Part shown: piece after piece, positions 19,961-29,310 of the stretch
Layout of the letters: each line of letters opens with the position of its first letter
How positions within the stretch are numbered: position 1 is the first letter of the stretch
Origin: CAIVAT01 sp964387205
Lineage (GTDB): Bacteria > Bacteroidota > Bacteroidia > Bacteroidales > FEN-979
Direction: 5' to 3'
Length of the DNA: 64,000 nt
Assembly (NCBI GenBank): GCA_964387205.1
Contig: CAYLVY010000001.1
Span: 27,383-91,382 of the forward strand
Translations under genes and position numbers: made by a program
Notes under the pieces: model-generated
Databases searched by the model: none
Seen by the model: the letters and a program-made list of their open reading frames with translations, nothing else
Told to the model about the DNA's origin: nothing

Positions 19961-21190
19961 ATGATTTCTCACAACCTCCACGACCCCGAAAAACTTGAAA
20001 AGCTCTTTCGGGAAAACAAAAGGGGATTTTTGCAGGAATTCAACGACCTCGATCCGGCCCTTGAGTCGGAACTGATCCGTTTCTGGAAAATCAGGCTGGG
20101 TTATGAACCGGTCACGGGAATGAACTTCTCGGTGGGTGATCTTGTCAGGGTGATGGCGATTGCCCTGGTCACCGCGGTGCTGGTCAAACTGCCTGCCATC
20201 ATTCCCGCGATAAACGAGGATCTCTATTTTCCCCGTAACCTGCCCGCCATCGCTTTCAACGGGCTGATAGTTTACTTCATGCTCCGGCACCGTTTCTCCA
20301 TTGGCCGGATCATCGGTTACAGCGCCATCATGGCCATCCTCCTGGTTTATCTCAACCTTCTGCCAATCCCCGAAACCGACTCCATCGCTATTGCCCTGAT
20401 CCATAGCCCGCTCTTTTTATGGTGCCTTTTTGGTATGGCCTTCATCTCCTGCCGTTTCAGAGATTACGTTGCAAAAATGGATTTTATCCGGTATAACGGC
20501 GAACTGATCACCATGACAGGGCTGCTGCTGATCACCGGGGCGATCTTCTCCGGCATCACCATCGGCCTCTTTTCAGCCATAGGGCTTAATATCGAAGAGT
20601 TCTTTGGCAAAAACATCGCCCTTCCCGGCGCCATCGTTTCTCCTGTCATCGGCGCCTGGCTGATCAGCCTCTATCCCGATCTTACCCGTCGGATCATCCC
20701 CGTCATCGCGCGGGTCTTTGCCCCCATTGTACTGGTTACCCTGATGATCTACCTGGTTTCACTGGGATTCTCGGAGATGAGGATACTGGAAGACCGGAAC
20801 CTGCTGATCATTTTTAACGCCATGGTGGTGGCGGTGATGGCGATCATCATCTTTTCCGTCACCGAACTGGATAAGACCAAAGACCGGAATATTCAGGTGC
20901 TGCTCCTGATGTTGCTGGCGATCGTGACCCTGGTCATCAATTCGGTGGCCCTGACGGCTATCATCACCCGCCTTACTTACGGGATCACCCCCAACCGGAT
21001 CGTGGTCGTTTGCACCAACCTTATGGTATTCGTCAACCTGATCCTGATCGCCAAAGACTTGTACCGCGCATGGATCCGTGCGGAAAAACTGGCCTCGGTG
21101 GAAAAAACGGTGGCAAACTACCTGACGGTCTATTTTTTCTGGACCATCTTCGCCATTTTTATCCTCCCTCCTTTATTCCGGTTTTTGTAA
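19961..21190 (+). CDS. DUF4153-type polytopic membrane protein
   Basis: A 409-residue integral membrane protein of unknown function. A short soluble N terminus (about 1-50, with helices rich in Glu and Lys) is followed by about ten hydrophobic segments. The C-terminal stretch RLTYGITPNRIVVVCTNLMVF resembles the conserved GLTPNR region of DUF4153 proteins. It stands alone between the divergent MmcQ operon and lysS, which has its own promoter. No catalytic motif is evident. Confidence 0.75.
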   Translation: MISHNLHDPEKLEKLFRENKRGFLQEFNDLDPALESELIRFWKIRLGYEPVTGMNFSVGDLVRVMAIALVTAVLVKLPAIIPAINEDLYFPRNLPAIAFNGLIVYFMLRHRFSIGRIIGYSAIMAILLVYLNLLPIPETDSIAIALIHSPLFLWCLFGMAFISCRFRDYVAKMDFIRYNGELITMTGLLLITGAIFSGITIGLFSAIGLNIEEFFGKNIALPGAIVSPVIGAWLISLYPDLTRRIIPVIARVFAPIVLVTLMIYLVSLGFSEMRILEDRNLLIIFNAMVVAVMAIIIFSVTELDKTKDRNIQVLLLMLLAIVTLVINSVALTAIITRLTYGITPNRIVVVCTNLMVFVNLILIAKDLYRAWIRAEKLASVEKTVANYLTVYFFWTIFAIFILPPLFRFL

Positions 21191-21255
21191 TAGCTGATTC
21201 ACAGGCTTTTTCTGATCTGAAAGTCACGGCCCTTGGACTGGTTCCAAGGTATTTC

Positions 21256-21263
21256 TATCTTTG
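21256..21263 (+). promoter_or_regulatory. Putative -7 octamer for lysS
   Basis: TATCTTTG, a perfect TAnnTTTG, lies 24 bases before ATG 21288, with CTTGG about 20 bases upstream of it. It decides the lysS start: the alternative TTG at 21261 lies inside this element. Confidence 0.6.
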
Positions 21264-21287
21264 CAAAAATTTTTCAATCAGGTACCC

Positions 21288-22796
21288 ATGACCCATCCAC
21301 TTTCCGAACAGGAACAGATCCGGAGGAATTCCTTGCAGGAACTGATCCGTCTGGGGATCGACCCCTATCCTCCCCAAACTTTTGAGATCAATGCAAATAC
21401 CAGGGAAATAAGGGAGAAATTCGTTCCGGAGCAGGGGATGTTTCAGGAGGTGAGCATCGCCGGCCGGATCATGTCACGCCGGATCATGGGCGCCGCCTCG
21501 TTTACCGAACTTCAGGATGAAAACGGCAGGATCCAGCTTTATATCAAACGGGACGATATCTGCCCCGGCGAAGATAAAACCCTTTACAATACTGTTTTCA
21601 AGAAGTTGCTCGATATCGGGGATATTATCGGGGTGACCGGCTTTGTATTTATTACCCAAATGGGAGAGATCACCATCCATGTGAAAAGCCTGAAGGTACT
21701 GAGCAAATCATTGAAGCCCCTTCCCATTGTCAAGGAAAAGGATGATGCCGTGTTCGATGCTTTTACCGATCCGGAGCAGCGCTACCGCCAACGCTACCTC
21801 GACCTGATCGTCAACCCCGAAGTCAGGGAGGTCTTTGTCATGCGTACCAGGCTGATCAACTCCATGCGCAACTATCTCAATGCCCGATCCTATCTCGAGG
21901 TGGAAACACCGATCCTGCAGCCGCTTTACGGTGGCGCTGCCGCCAGGCCCTTTACCACCTTCCACAATACCCTGGATATGACCCTGTATCTGCGGATCGC
22001 TAATGAATTGTATCTGAAAAGGCTGATCGTAGGGGGATACAACGGAGTGTATGAGTTCTCCAAGGATTTCCGCAACGAAGGGATGTCCCGGTTCCACAAC
22101 CCCGAATTTACCCAGATGGAGCTCTATGTCGCTTACAAAGATTACGAATGGATGATGGATATGGTGGAGGAGATGGTGGAGCGGGTGGCTATCGACCTGC
22201 ATGGCGACACGGTGGTGAGGTCGGGTGAGAACCTGATCGACTTCCGGCGTCCATGGAAACGTTTTACCATGTACGAAGCTATTGCCCACTTCACCGGGAT
22301 CGACATCACCCACAAGGGCGAAGAGGAGTTGATCGCCATTGCCCGGCAACTGGAGGTGCCCATTGATACAACCATGGCAAAGGGGAAGATCATCGACCAG
22401 ATATTTGGCGAAAAATGTGAACCTTTCCTCATTCAGCCGACTTTTATTACCGATTATCCCATTGAAATGTCGCCCCTTGCCAAAAAGCACCGGAGCAAAC
22501 CGGGACTGGTCGAGCGGTTTGAAGCGATATGCAACGGGAAGGAGCTATGCAACGCTTTTTCGGAACTCAATGATCCTGTTGACCAGCGGGAACGCTTTGA
22601 AGCGCAGCTCGAACTGGGTAAAAGAGGTGATGATGAATCGATGGTGCTTGATGAAGATTTCCTCCGGGCCCTGGAATTCGGGATGCCTCCCACCGCAGGC
22701 CTGGGCATCGGCATAGACCGCCTGGCCATGATCATGACCAATTCCGGTTCGATCCAGGATGTCCTTTTCTTCCCCCAGATGAAGAAAAAGGGCTGA
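21288..22796 (+). CDS. lysS: Lysyl-tRNA synthetase (class II)
   Basis: Charges tRNA-Lys. It has 502 residues. The N-terminal OB-fold anticodon-binding domain (VSIAGRIMSRRIMGAASFTELQD) precedes the class II catalytic core: motif 1 around LEVETPILQPLYGGAAARPF, motif 2 FSKDFRNEGMSRFHNPEFTQ, and motif 3 GMPPTAGLGIGIDRLAM. The start is taken at ATG 21288 (MTHPLSEQEQIRRNSLQEL), which agrees with the family and the promoter position. Confidence 0.97.
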   Translation: MTHPLSEQEQIRRNSLQELIRLGIDPYPPQTFEINANTREIREKFVPEQGMFQEVSIAGRIMSRRIMGAASFTELQDENGRIQLYIKRDDICPGEDKTLYNTVFKKLLDIGDIIGVTGFVFITQMGEITIHVKSLKVLSKSLKPLPIVKEKDDAVFDAFTDPEQRYRQRYLDLIVNPEVREVFVMRTRLINSMRNYLNARSYLEVETPILQPLYGGAAARPFTTFHNTLDMTLYLRIANELYLKRLIVGGYNGVYEFSKDFRNEGMSRFHNPEFTQMELYVAYKDYEWMMDMVEEMVERVAIDLHGDTVVRSGENLIDFRRPWKRFTMYEAIAHFTGIDITHKGEEELIAIARQLEVPIDTTMAKGKIIDQIFGEKCEPFLIQPTFITDYPIEMSPLAKKHRSKPGLVERFEAICNGKELCNAFSELNDPVDQRERFEAQLELGKRGDDESMVLDEDFLRALEFGMPPTAGLGIGIDRLAMIMTNSGSIQDVLFFPQMKKKG

Positions 22797-22868
22797 TTCC
22801 CGCCCCGCCGCGAAGTTTGGCGGTTAATAATTACAAATGAATTTAAAATCAATTTATCAATAACATAT

Positions 22869-23804
22869 ATGGACACTCCCATCATATTCTGGATTATTTT
22901 CAACGCCTTCGTACTGCTGATGCTGGCCCTCGATCTGGGTGTTTTTCATCGCAAAACACATACCGTTTCCTTAAAGGAGGCACTGACCTGGACTTTTGTC
23001 TGGGTTGTCCTGGCCCTTGTTTTCAATGCGATACTCTACTTCTGGAAAGGGCAACAAAAGGCCCTCGAGTTTTTTACCGGTTACCTGGTCGAAAAAGCAC
23101 TGAGCGTTGACAACATCTTTGTCTTCATCATGATCTTCACCTATTTCAGGATACCATCCCAGTATCAGCACAAGGTGCTTTTCTGGGGCATTCTGGGCGC
23201 CCTGGTCATGCGCGTGATCTTCATCTTCGCGGGCGTGGCCCTCATCGAAAAGTTCCATTTTACCATTTATTTCTTTGGAGCATTGCTGATCTATACCGGA
23301 TATAAAATGTTTAACCAGAACCATGCAAAAATTGATCCTGAGAAAAACCCCGTGATCAGGTTCTTTAAAAAGTTTATGCCTGTGACAAACGAGCTGCAGG
23401 GAGATAAATTCTTTGTCAAACTGGATGGAAAACGTTTCGCCACCCCCCTGTTCCTGGTATTGATCCTGATCGAAACCACCGACCTGATCTTCGCGGTCGA
23501 CAGTATTCCGGCCATCCTTGCCATTACCCAGGATCAGTTCATTGTCTATACCTCCAATGTTTTCGCAATCCTTGGACTACGGTCACTCTATTTTGCACTG
23601 GCCGGGATCGTGCACCGCTTCTGGCTCCTGAGCTACGGATTGGCCGTCGTGCTGGTTTTTGTCGGTATTAAAATGATCCTGATCGATTTCTATAAAATTC
23701 CGATCGAATGGTCGCTGATGTTCATAGCTACCATCATTACCGGCAGTATCCTGCTCTCCTTCAAAATTAAAAGGCCGGAAGAGAAGAAAGCAACCGGAAA
23801 GTAA
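22869..23804 (+). CDS. TerC/Alx-family integral membrane protein
   Basis: A 311-residue, roughly nine-helix inner-membrane protein. Family motifs are LEFFTGYLVEKALSVDNIFVF and LILIETTDLIFAVDSIPAILAI, whose acidic residues in the membrane are thought to bind metal. Relatives (Alx, TerC, MeeY) are linked to manganese export or tellurite resistance. No ter genes are near, so manganese or other metal export is the better inference. It stands 72 bases after lysS; I see no clear promoter octamer. A predicted structured region lies downstream at 23818-23902. Confidence 0.88.
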   Translation: MDTPIIFWIIFNAFVLLMLALDLGVFHRKTHTVSLKEALTWTFVWVVLALVFNAILYFWKGQQKALEFFTGYLVEKALSVDNIFVFIMIFTYFRIPSQYQHKVLFWGILGALVMRVIFIFAGVALIEKFHFTIYFFGALLIYTGYKMFNQNHAKIDPEKNPVIRFFKKFMPVTNELQGDKFFVKLDGKRFATPLFLVLILIETTDLIFAVDSIPAILAITQDQFIVYTSNVFAILGLRSLYFALAGIVHRFWLLSYGLAVVLVFVGIKMILIDFYKIPIEWSLMFIATIITGSILLSFKIKRPEEKKATGK

Positions 23805-23817
23805 CCAATTTGTTAAA

Positions 23818-23902
23818 AACCGTTGGCCGGAACCGAAGCAGCAAACGGCTTTCACGCCAATGAACACCGGCCAACCCGCTCCCGGCTAAGGCGAGGGCGG
23901 TT
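23818..23902. other. Predicted multi-branched RNA/DNA structure between terC-like and channel genes
   Basis: A perfect 9-bp inverted repeat, GTTGGCCGG (23822-23830) and CCGGCCAAC (23867-23875), encloses a smaller AAGC/GCTT hairpin. It is flanked by AACC (23818-23821) and GGTT (23899-23902), which could close a three-way junction with a second GC-rich hairpin at about 23876-23897. No T-run follows directly. It could be the 3' end of the terC-like mRNA or a leader of the channel gene (start 23983). It does not resemble a manganese (yybP-ykoY) riboswitch that I can recognise. Confidence 0.4.
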
Positions 23903-23982
23903 AGACTTACTGATTATAATAGTTTTTTCGTGATAATTATCGGGATCCTTTTAAAAGTGATGTACACCGGAAAAATTGAAAA

Positions 23983-24846
23983 ATGATGAAACAGATTGTT
24001 GAATTTTCGAATAAATTGGTCTTACACCCCACCTTCAACAGGGTGATCTTTATTCTGATCCTGCTTTCGGCCACCATCACGGGTATTGAAACATATCGGG
24101 ATCTGACCGGAAAATTCTATCTTATTTTAAGGTACCTGGATCAGTTCATCATCTGGTGCTTTGTGGTTGAAATCGCGATTAAAATAATTGCACATGGCAA
24201 AAAACCATGGGAATACTTTAAGAATCCATGGAATGTCTTCGATTTCCTCATAGTCTCCATTTGCCTGATACCGGCTGCCAACACTCACTTTTTTGCTGTT
24301 CTCCGGCTCCTGAGGGTATTGCGAATCCTCCGGATGATCACGGTGTTTCCTAAACTTCGGCTGATCATCGGCACCTTACTGAAAAGTATTCCATCCATGG
24401 GGTATATTGTGTTGCTCATCGGAATTCTGTTTTATGTCTATGCTATTTTGGGCGTATTTATTTTTGGTGAAACCGACCCTATGCATTTCGGCGATCTTCA
24501 CCACGCCATGGTTACTTTATTTAAAATACTCACCCTGGAGGGTTGGACGGATATCATGAATTTTCATGTCTTCGGCTCCATTGACAACCTGAACCAGCAG
24601 ATCATCTCCTTCTGGCCATTCCTCTATTTCGCAAGTTTCATCCTGATTGGCGCCATGATCGTCATGAACCTTTTTATTGGTGTGATCATGAAAAGCATGG
24701 AAGAGAGTCAGCAGGAACTGACCCGTGAACTGCGCAATGACCTTTACAAAAGCAAGAGTACGGATGAGTTGTATAAGCAGGTCATTGTTCGTCTTGATGA
24801 ATTGACAGAGGAGATAAGAAACACCAGAAATAACCAAACATCATGA
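23983..24846 (+). CDS. Single-domain voltage-gated cation channel with calcium-type selectivity filter
   Basis: A 287-residue six-helix channel of the prokaryotic Nav/Cav family, working as a tetramer in the inner membrane. S1-S3 include E63 (S2) and NPWNVFDFLIV with D87 (S3). S4 carries gating arginines R108, R111, R114 and R117 at every third position. The pore has the filter T184-L-E-G-W-T-D190, then an S6 (IGAMIVMNLFIGVIM) and a charged C-terminal coiled-coil tail (about 236-282). NaChBac-type sodium channels have TLESW; the Gly at filter position 4 and Asp at position 7 resemble the calcium-selective CavMr type, so Ca2+ permeation is inferred. Its stop overlaps the next gene by ATGA. Confidence 0.9.
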   Translation: MMKQIVEFSNKLVLHPTFNRVIFILILLSATITGIETYRDLTGKFYLILRYLDQFIIWCFVVEIAIKIIAHGKKPWEYFKNPWNVFDFLIVSICLIPAANTHFFAVLRLLRVLRILRMITVFPKLRLIIGTLLKSIPSMGYIVLLIGILFYVYAILGVFIFGETDPMHFGDLHHAMVTLFKILTLEGWTDIMNFHVFGSIDNLNQQIISFWPFLYFASFILIGAMIVMNLFIGVIMKSMEESQQELTRELRNDLYKSKSTDELYKQVIVRLDELTEEIRNTRNNQTS

Positions 24847-25253
24847 ACCACATCATCATCACCAAAACCGATCACGCCCGCATTTCGCGGTGGATCGAAA
24901 AGTCGATTGAATCGAAAACCATTACCACCGGCGAAGCCGAGTCACTCTCCAAAGAACTGGAATCGGCAGAGATTGTCAATCCTGAGCAAATTCCGGCTGA
25001 TGTCGTTACGATGAACTCTATCGTCAGGCTGACCTTTTTGAACCATGACAGGCAGATCCGCATCCAGATTGTCTATCCCGACAATGCCGACGTGAAGAAG
25101 AACAAAATTTCCATCTTTTCACCCATTGCCACCGCGCTGATCGGTTATAAATCAGGGGATATCATTGAATGGATCGTTCCCGGCGGCCTCACCAAAATTA
25201 AGATCGACGAGATCATTTATCAGCCGGAGGCAGCCGGTGATTTTGAATTGTGA
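24843..25253 (+). CDS. Rnk/GreA-GreB C-terminal-domain protein
   Basis: A 136-residue protein with an N-terminal helical hairpin (residues 8-45, KTDHARISRWIEKSI...) and a C-terminal FKBP-like GreA/GreB fold (VRLTFLNHDRQIRIQIVYP; ISIFSPIATALIGYKSGDIIEW). This is the architecture of Rnk, the regulator of nucleoside diphosphate kinase that can bind RNA polymerase. The helical part is shorter than in GreA, so it is not a canonical transcript-cleavage factor. It overlaps the channel gene by four bases (ATGA), so the two are translated together. A functional link between ion flux and this polymerase-binding type of protein is speculative. Confidence 0.83.
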   Translation: MNHIIITKTDHARISRWIEKSIESKTITTGEAESLSKELESAEIVNPEQIPADVVTMNSIVRLTFLNHDRQIRIQIVYPDNADVKKNKISIFSPIATALIGYKSGDIIEWIVPGGLTKIKIDEIIYQPEAAGDFEL

Positions 25254-25811
25254 TCAGAAGAAACGCGGGAACAAACGCGCAGTTGTTGCGGCATATTCGC
25301 GGTAACTTTCTCCAAACTCCTCTTCCATGAGCCGCTCCTCCACCCTGATCCTGTAAAGTAAAGCGATCAGAAAGGGGAAAACAGCCGCAATGAAAGAAAC
25401 GAAACTGTTCATGGCCAGTCCCAGTCCCGCCATCATCATCAGCAGGCCTGAATATGAGGGATGCCTGACCAACCGGTACAGGCCGGTGGTGATCAGTTGA
25501 TGTCCGGCTGACATGGCAACATCCACCGTGAAAAATTGTTTCAACTGGAGGATGGCCTTCCATCGCAACACCATTCCGGCCATAAAAACCGATATCCCTG
25601 CCAGCGCACCTGCCCAGTGATAAATGCGCCATTCCCCGTGATATCCCATGAAAAATGCCGCAGTGAGCGATACGGGTATCGCGATCCAGAGCAACAGCAG
25701 TGAAAAACGATCCCCCTTCCGGGCGGCCTTCGCGCCGCCCGATCTTTTTCTGATCAGCAAAGCCAGCTCAGAAATAAAAAAGACAAAGGCAACGACGTAC
25801 AGGATTATCAT
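25254..25811 (-). CDS. Isoprenylcysteine carboxyl methyltransferase-family membrane protein
   Basis: A 185-residue protein with about five membrane helices. The C-terminal SAM-binding signature of the ICMT/PEMT family is present: GLYRLVRHPSYSGLLMMMAG, followed by RIRVEERLMEEEFGESYREY. In bacteria such proteins methylate lipids or small molecules; protein prenyl substrates are not expected, so the substrate is unknown. The start at 25811 (MIILYVVAF) begins directly in the first helix; the frame is open to 25859. It ends tail to tail with the Rnk-like gene with no gap. Confidence 0.82.
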   Translation of the reverse strand: MIILYVVAFVFFISELALLIRKRSGGAKAARKGDRFSLLLLWIAIPVSLTAAFFMGYHGEWRIYHWAGALAGISVFMAGMVLRWKAILQLKQFFTVDVAMSAGHQLITTGLYRLVRHPSYSGLLMMMAGLGLAMNSFVSFIAAVFPFLIALLYRIRVEERLMEEEFGESYREYAATTARLFPRFF

Positions 25812-25902
25812 CACAACTTTTTTCAAATTTACAAAATTTTCCTGCCCTGAACATGCCAAACCATCTTTTCATCACTTCCTGCCAGACCTGTGGTTTCTTT
25901 CG

Positions 25903-25910
25903 TAGTTTTG
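25903..25910 (+). promoter_or_regulatory. Putative -7 octamer for the sensor kinase gene
   Basis: TAGTTTTG, a perfect TAnnTTTG, lies 21 bases before the ATG at 25932. No clear -33 box is visible. Confidence 0.5.
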
Positions 25911-25931
25911 TGACAGTAAAACCATTCCGGT

Positions 25932-28900
25932 ATGAGGTTTCAATTCCGTTTCATCATTGGTTTCCTGCTCTGCCTCCCGCGGTTCAGCCTGCCGGCTAAT
26001 GAACCGGATCATGGATTTATGAAGGTCAGCAGCGGTATCAGGACTACGGTGCCGGAGATCCGGGAGGGCGATGACGGCACACTTTTTATGCTTTCCGGTA
26101 AAATTTACCAACTCCGGGGGCAACATTGGGAAAGTATCGAAACCCTCACGGAGGGCAGGATCTATGCATTCTGTCCGGTTACTTCGTCAGATATTTGGTT
26201 TACCATCAACCAGGTGACCAATACCAGCCTGCTTTACCATTTCCATGATGGTATCACCGAACTGATCAGATCTCCTTTTGCCAACCAGATTGTTCATATC
26301 GGGCGGTATGACCGGGAAACGCTTATCTTCACCAGTTATTCCGACATCGCATTGTATCGTAACGGCAAATTCCGGGCCCTGCCGCCGGTACCGACACGGT
26401 TCAGTGTGTTTAAAACCGTTGCGGCCGGCGCTGATCAACTTTACCTGCTTACCAATGGCAATGAATTGTTCAGTTGGGCCAGAGGGGTTTACCGGCGGCT
26501 GATTCCCGGCGCCCGGATCAAAGATATCACGACAAACCGGGAGAATCATCTGATCATGCTCTCCGGAGACAGTCTGGGAATACTCCGGGATCAGCAATGG
26601 CAACCATTGGTAAAAGACAAGGAGCTGCCTGAAATCAACGTGATTTCCGTCGATCATACGGGGGTGGTGTGGATGGTGGGTCGCCACGGAACTATTTTCC
26701 GGATGGTAAACGATAAACTTATTAAAGCCGATGCCGGCGTTACAGAAGATCTCTCCGGATTGCTCATAACCCGTAACCGGGAAATCTGGGCATACGGAGA
26801 AAAAGGGAGACTATTGTACCGTGGCCCAAGGACATTTCCTGCTGTAACCGAAGCCACTCCGGGCTTCTCAGCCGTCAAACTCATCCCTTACAGTATCAGC
26901 ACCGATGATGAATATGGAGTGGCCATTTCCGATTTTAACGGAGATGGACTACCTGACATATATACCGTCCGGATATTTGAACAAAACAGACTGTATATCA
27001 ATATTATGAATACAGGAACGAAATCAGATCTGTTTACCGGCTTCGTGGATGAAGCGGGTATCCGCAATGCCCTTGGTGTCCCGGAGCCGATGAAGGGAGG
27101 TACTTCCGGTGACCTGAAACTGGGGATCGTTGCTTTTGATGCCGACAATGACCACGACCGTGATATTTATCTCTGTTACCTGAACAGCCATAACCGTTTA
27201 TTGTTGAACAAAGGCAACGGCTATTTCAGAAATGTATCCGATCAGCGGGACAGGGCGACTTTTAACCTTAAACGCTCCAACGCCGCGGCTGTAGCCGACA
27301 TCGACCTGGATGGCGACCTCGACCTGTTTGTCACCAGTGAAGAGGGTTCCAACAGACTCTTTCTGAATAATGGTACCGGTAATTTTACCGATATCACCCA
27401 AGCTTCCGGGCTGGCTTCCGTCAGCGGCGGGATGTGTGCCTCATTTTCAGATGTGGATGGCGATGGGCTTCCCGACCTTTGCGTCTCTTTCTGGTATCCC
27501 GGAAACAAACTTTATAAAAACATCTCCACCGGAGATAAGATCGCTTTTCTCGACATCACGGCACAAACCGACCTTCGGCTGGCGCCCCCTGCCAAAAGTA
27601 ACGGGATCACTTTCGGCGACCTGAACAATGACGGGGCTCCGGATCTCTTTATTGCCAACCGGACTACAGGTAACAGGCTCTATATCAACGATGGAAAAGG
27701 ATATTACCGGGATTGCTCCGACTCCTGGTTCCAGGGGCCACCGCCAATGTCGAACGGAGGAGTGATGGCCGATTTTGACCTCGATGGCTTTATGGACCTT
27801 TATGTTACCAATGTCGGGGAGAATGTTTTCTACAGAAATATCGACGGAGAGAGATTTGAGGACGCGACGGCCCACTTCGGTGCCGGCATCAGCGGATATT
27901 GCACCGGCAGCGCCACCGCAGATGTGGATGATGATGGTGATCCGGACCTATACGTAGCCAACTACATCAACGGCAACAGTATGCTGCTGTTAAACATGAC
28001 GGATAACCGGAATGTTGTCAGGATCAGGTTGCGGGGCGTAATCTCAAACCGGGATGCCATCGGGGCAAAGATCTGGCTGTATCAGGATCCCGTTGAAGGC
28101 AAGCCCGCCATCCTTGCAGGATATCGGGAGGTGACCGCCGGAAGCGGGTATGCTTCCACTTCCGATCCGGAACAGATTTTCGGCGTCCGATCCGGTATCA
28201 GCTATCATGCCCTCATTCTCTTCCCGGGAAGCCGGGATACGATCCTGCTGCACGGCATTACCTCCGGTTTTCGCCACCTGACCGAGGAGGTAACCGGCAT
28301 GAAAGCCTTATGGCTGTTAAGCAGTGGCCGGTCCATCCGGTTTTTTATCGACCCTGAAAACCAGCCTGAGATCGTAAAAACCCTGGCCATCCTGGTCTTG
28401 ATCATCACGTATCTGTTAAAATTCAAAGGCGATTCCCGGAGCATTCGGATAATCCGTCTGTCAGGCTCTGTTTTCATTTTTATCCTTTTCATGTTCGTCA
28501 ACCGGTTCTCCCTGTTTGAAGGATATTCCTCCCCGGGATATTACACAGCACCTGCCATTTCGCTGGCCCTTATTTTGTTGATGCACCTGATCACCGGAAG
28601 GGTATTGCAACATCGCCTGGCGATCAGGGAAAAAGCTGATTTCAGGGAAAAACTTTCCCGTGACCTGCATGATGACCTTGCATCCACCCTCGGCAGTATC
28701 TCCATTTATGCCAATACCCTGAACAACCTCCAGGGTCAATCCGGCACCGATTTCCACCGACTCGCCGGCAAGGTAACCACCTTGACGCAAACTGCCCTTC
28801 AATCCATCTCTGATATCATCTGGATGACCTCACCCCGCCATGACACCCTGCAGAGCCTTATCTCCAAGAGCGGAAATTATATGATGGAATTGCTGACCGA

Positions 28901-29252
28901 CAACCATATCACATTTGACCACAGGGTTGACATTCCACCGGAGGCAGTGGTGATGCCGGAAGCGTTACGCAACAATGTGTTCCTCATCATGAAGGAGGCC
29001 GTGCACAATATTATCCGCCATTCCGGGGCGACATCCGTCACATTCAATGCTGAAATTGATGAGCGGGAGTGTCGCCTTGAAATATGGGATAACGGTAAAG
29101 GAATGGAGCAGAAACTGGCCTCGGGAGAGCAAAAAGGTCATGGTAACGGACTGGAAAACATGCGCCGCAGGGCCAAAGAATCGGGCATCGGGTTCTGCAT
29201 TTCATCCGGCCCGGGGGAGGGTACCCGGATCAACATGAAATTCAGAATATGA
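25932..29252 (+). CDS. Histidine kinase with FG-GAP/VCBS repeats and ASPIC/UnbV-like sensor region
   Basis: A 1106-residue inner-membrane sensor kinase with a large exported part. In order: signal peptide (1-22); a beta-propeller-like region (about 30-320); seven acidic calcium-binding-type FG-GAP/VCBS loops between about 335 and 690 (for example DFNGDGLPDIYTV, DIDLDGDLDLFVT, DVDDDGDPDLYVAN); an ASPIC/UnbV-like domain (about 695-760, GAKIWLYQ and YREVTAGSGYAST); and three membrane helices (about 814-893). A HisKA_3 dimerisation domain with phospho-acceptor H913 in RDLHDDLAS and a HATPase domain follow (KEAVHNIIRHSG, DNGKGM, GNGLENMRRRA). A NarL-type regulator follows 58 bases downstream. Signal unknown; a carbohydrate or calcium-dependent ligand is a guess from the repeats. 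Confidence 0.88.
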   Translation: MRFQFRFIIGFLLCLPRFSLPANEPDHGFMKVSSGIRTTVPEIREGDDGTLFMLSGKIYQLRGQHWESIETLTEGRIYAFCPVTSSDIWFTINQVTNTSLLYHFHDGITELIRSPFANQIVHIGRYDRETLIFTSYSDIALYRNGKFRALPPVPTRFSVFKTVAAGADQLYLLTNGNELFSWARGVYRRLIPGARIKDITTNRENHLIMLSGDSLGILRDQQWQPLVKDKELPEINVISVDHTGVVWMVGRHGTIFRMVNDKLIKADAGVTEDLSGLLITRNREIWAYGEKGRLLYRGPRTFPAVTEATPGFSAVKLIPYSISTDDEYGVAISDFNGDGLPDIYTVRIFEQNRLYINIMNTGTKSDLFTGFVDEAGIRNALGVPEPMKGGTSGDLKLGIVAFDADNDHDRDIYLCYLNSHNRLLLNKGNGYFRNVSDQRDRATFNLKRSNAAAVADIDLDGDLDLFVTSEEGSNRLFLNNGTGNFTDITQASGLASVSGGMCASFSDVDGDGLPDLCVSFWYPGNKLYKNISTGDKIAFLDITAQTDLRLAPPAKSNGITFGDLNNDGAPDLFIANRTTGNRLYINDGKGYYRDCSDSWFQGPPPMSNGGVMADFDLDGFMDLYVTNVGENVFYRNIDGERFEDATAHFGAGISGYCTGSATADVDDDGDPDLYVANYINGNSMLLLNMTDNRNVVRIRLRGVISNRDAIGAKIWLYQDPVEGKPAILAGYREVTAGSGYASTSDPEQIFGVRSGISYHALILFPGSRDTILLHGITSGFRHLTEEVTGMKALWLLSSGRSIRFFIDPENQPEIVKTLAILVLIITYLLKFKGDSRSIRIIRLSGSVFIFILFMFVNRFSLFEGYSSPGYYTAPAISLALILLMHLITGRVLQHRLAIREKADFREKLSRDLHDDLASTLGSISIYANTLNNLQGQSGTDFHRLAGKVTTLTQTALQSISDIIWMTSPRHDTLQSLISKSGNYMMELLTDNHITFDHRVDIPPEAVVMPEALRNNVFLIMKEAVHNIIRHSGATSVTFNAEIDERECRLEIWDNGKGMEQKLASGEQKGHGNGLENMRRRAKESGIGFCISSGPGEGTRINMKFRI

Positions 29253-29310
29253 CCCGTTAAGGCCATACATACTCTGAAAATGAATCGTTACTTTGCATCA
29301 GCATCGATCT

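Noticed and set aside
21708..22490. 260-residue minus frame antisense to lysS
   Set aside because: Shadow of a conserved housekeeping gene; composition (His/Gly/Pro-rich) is typical of antisense frames.
23818..23902. Structured region as a tRNA or a manganese riboswitch
   Set aside because: No T-loop or anticodon-arm pattern and none of the yybP-ykoY core that I can recognise.
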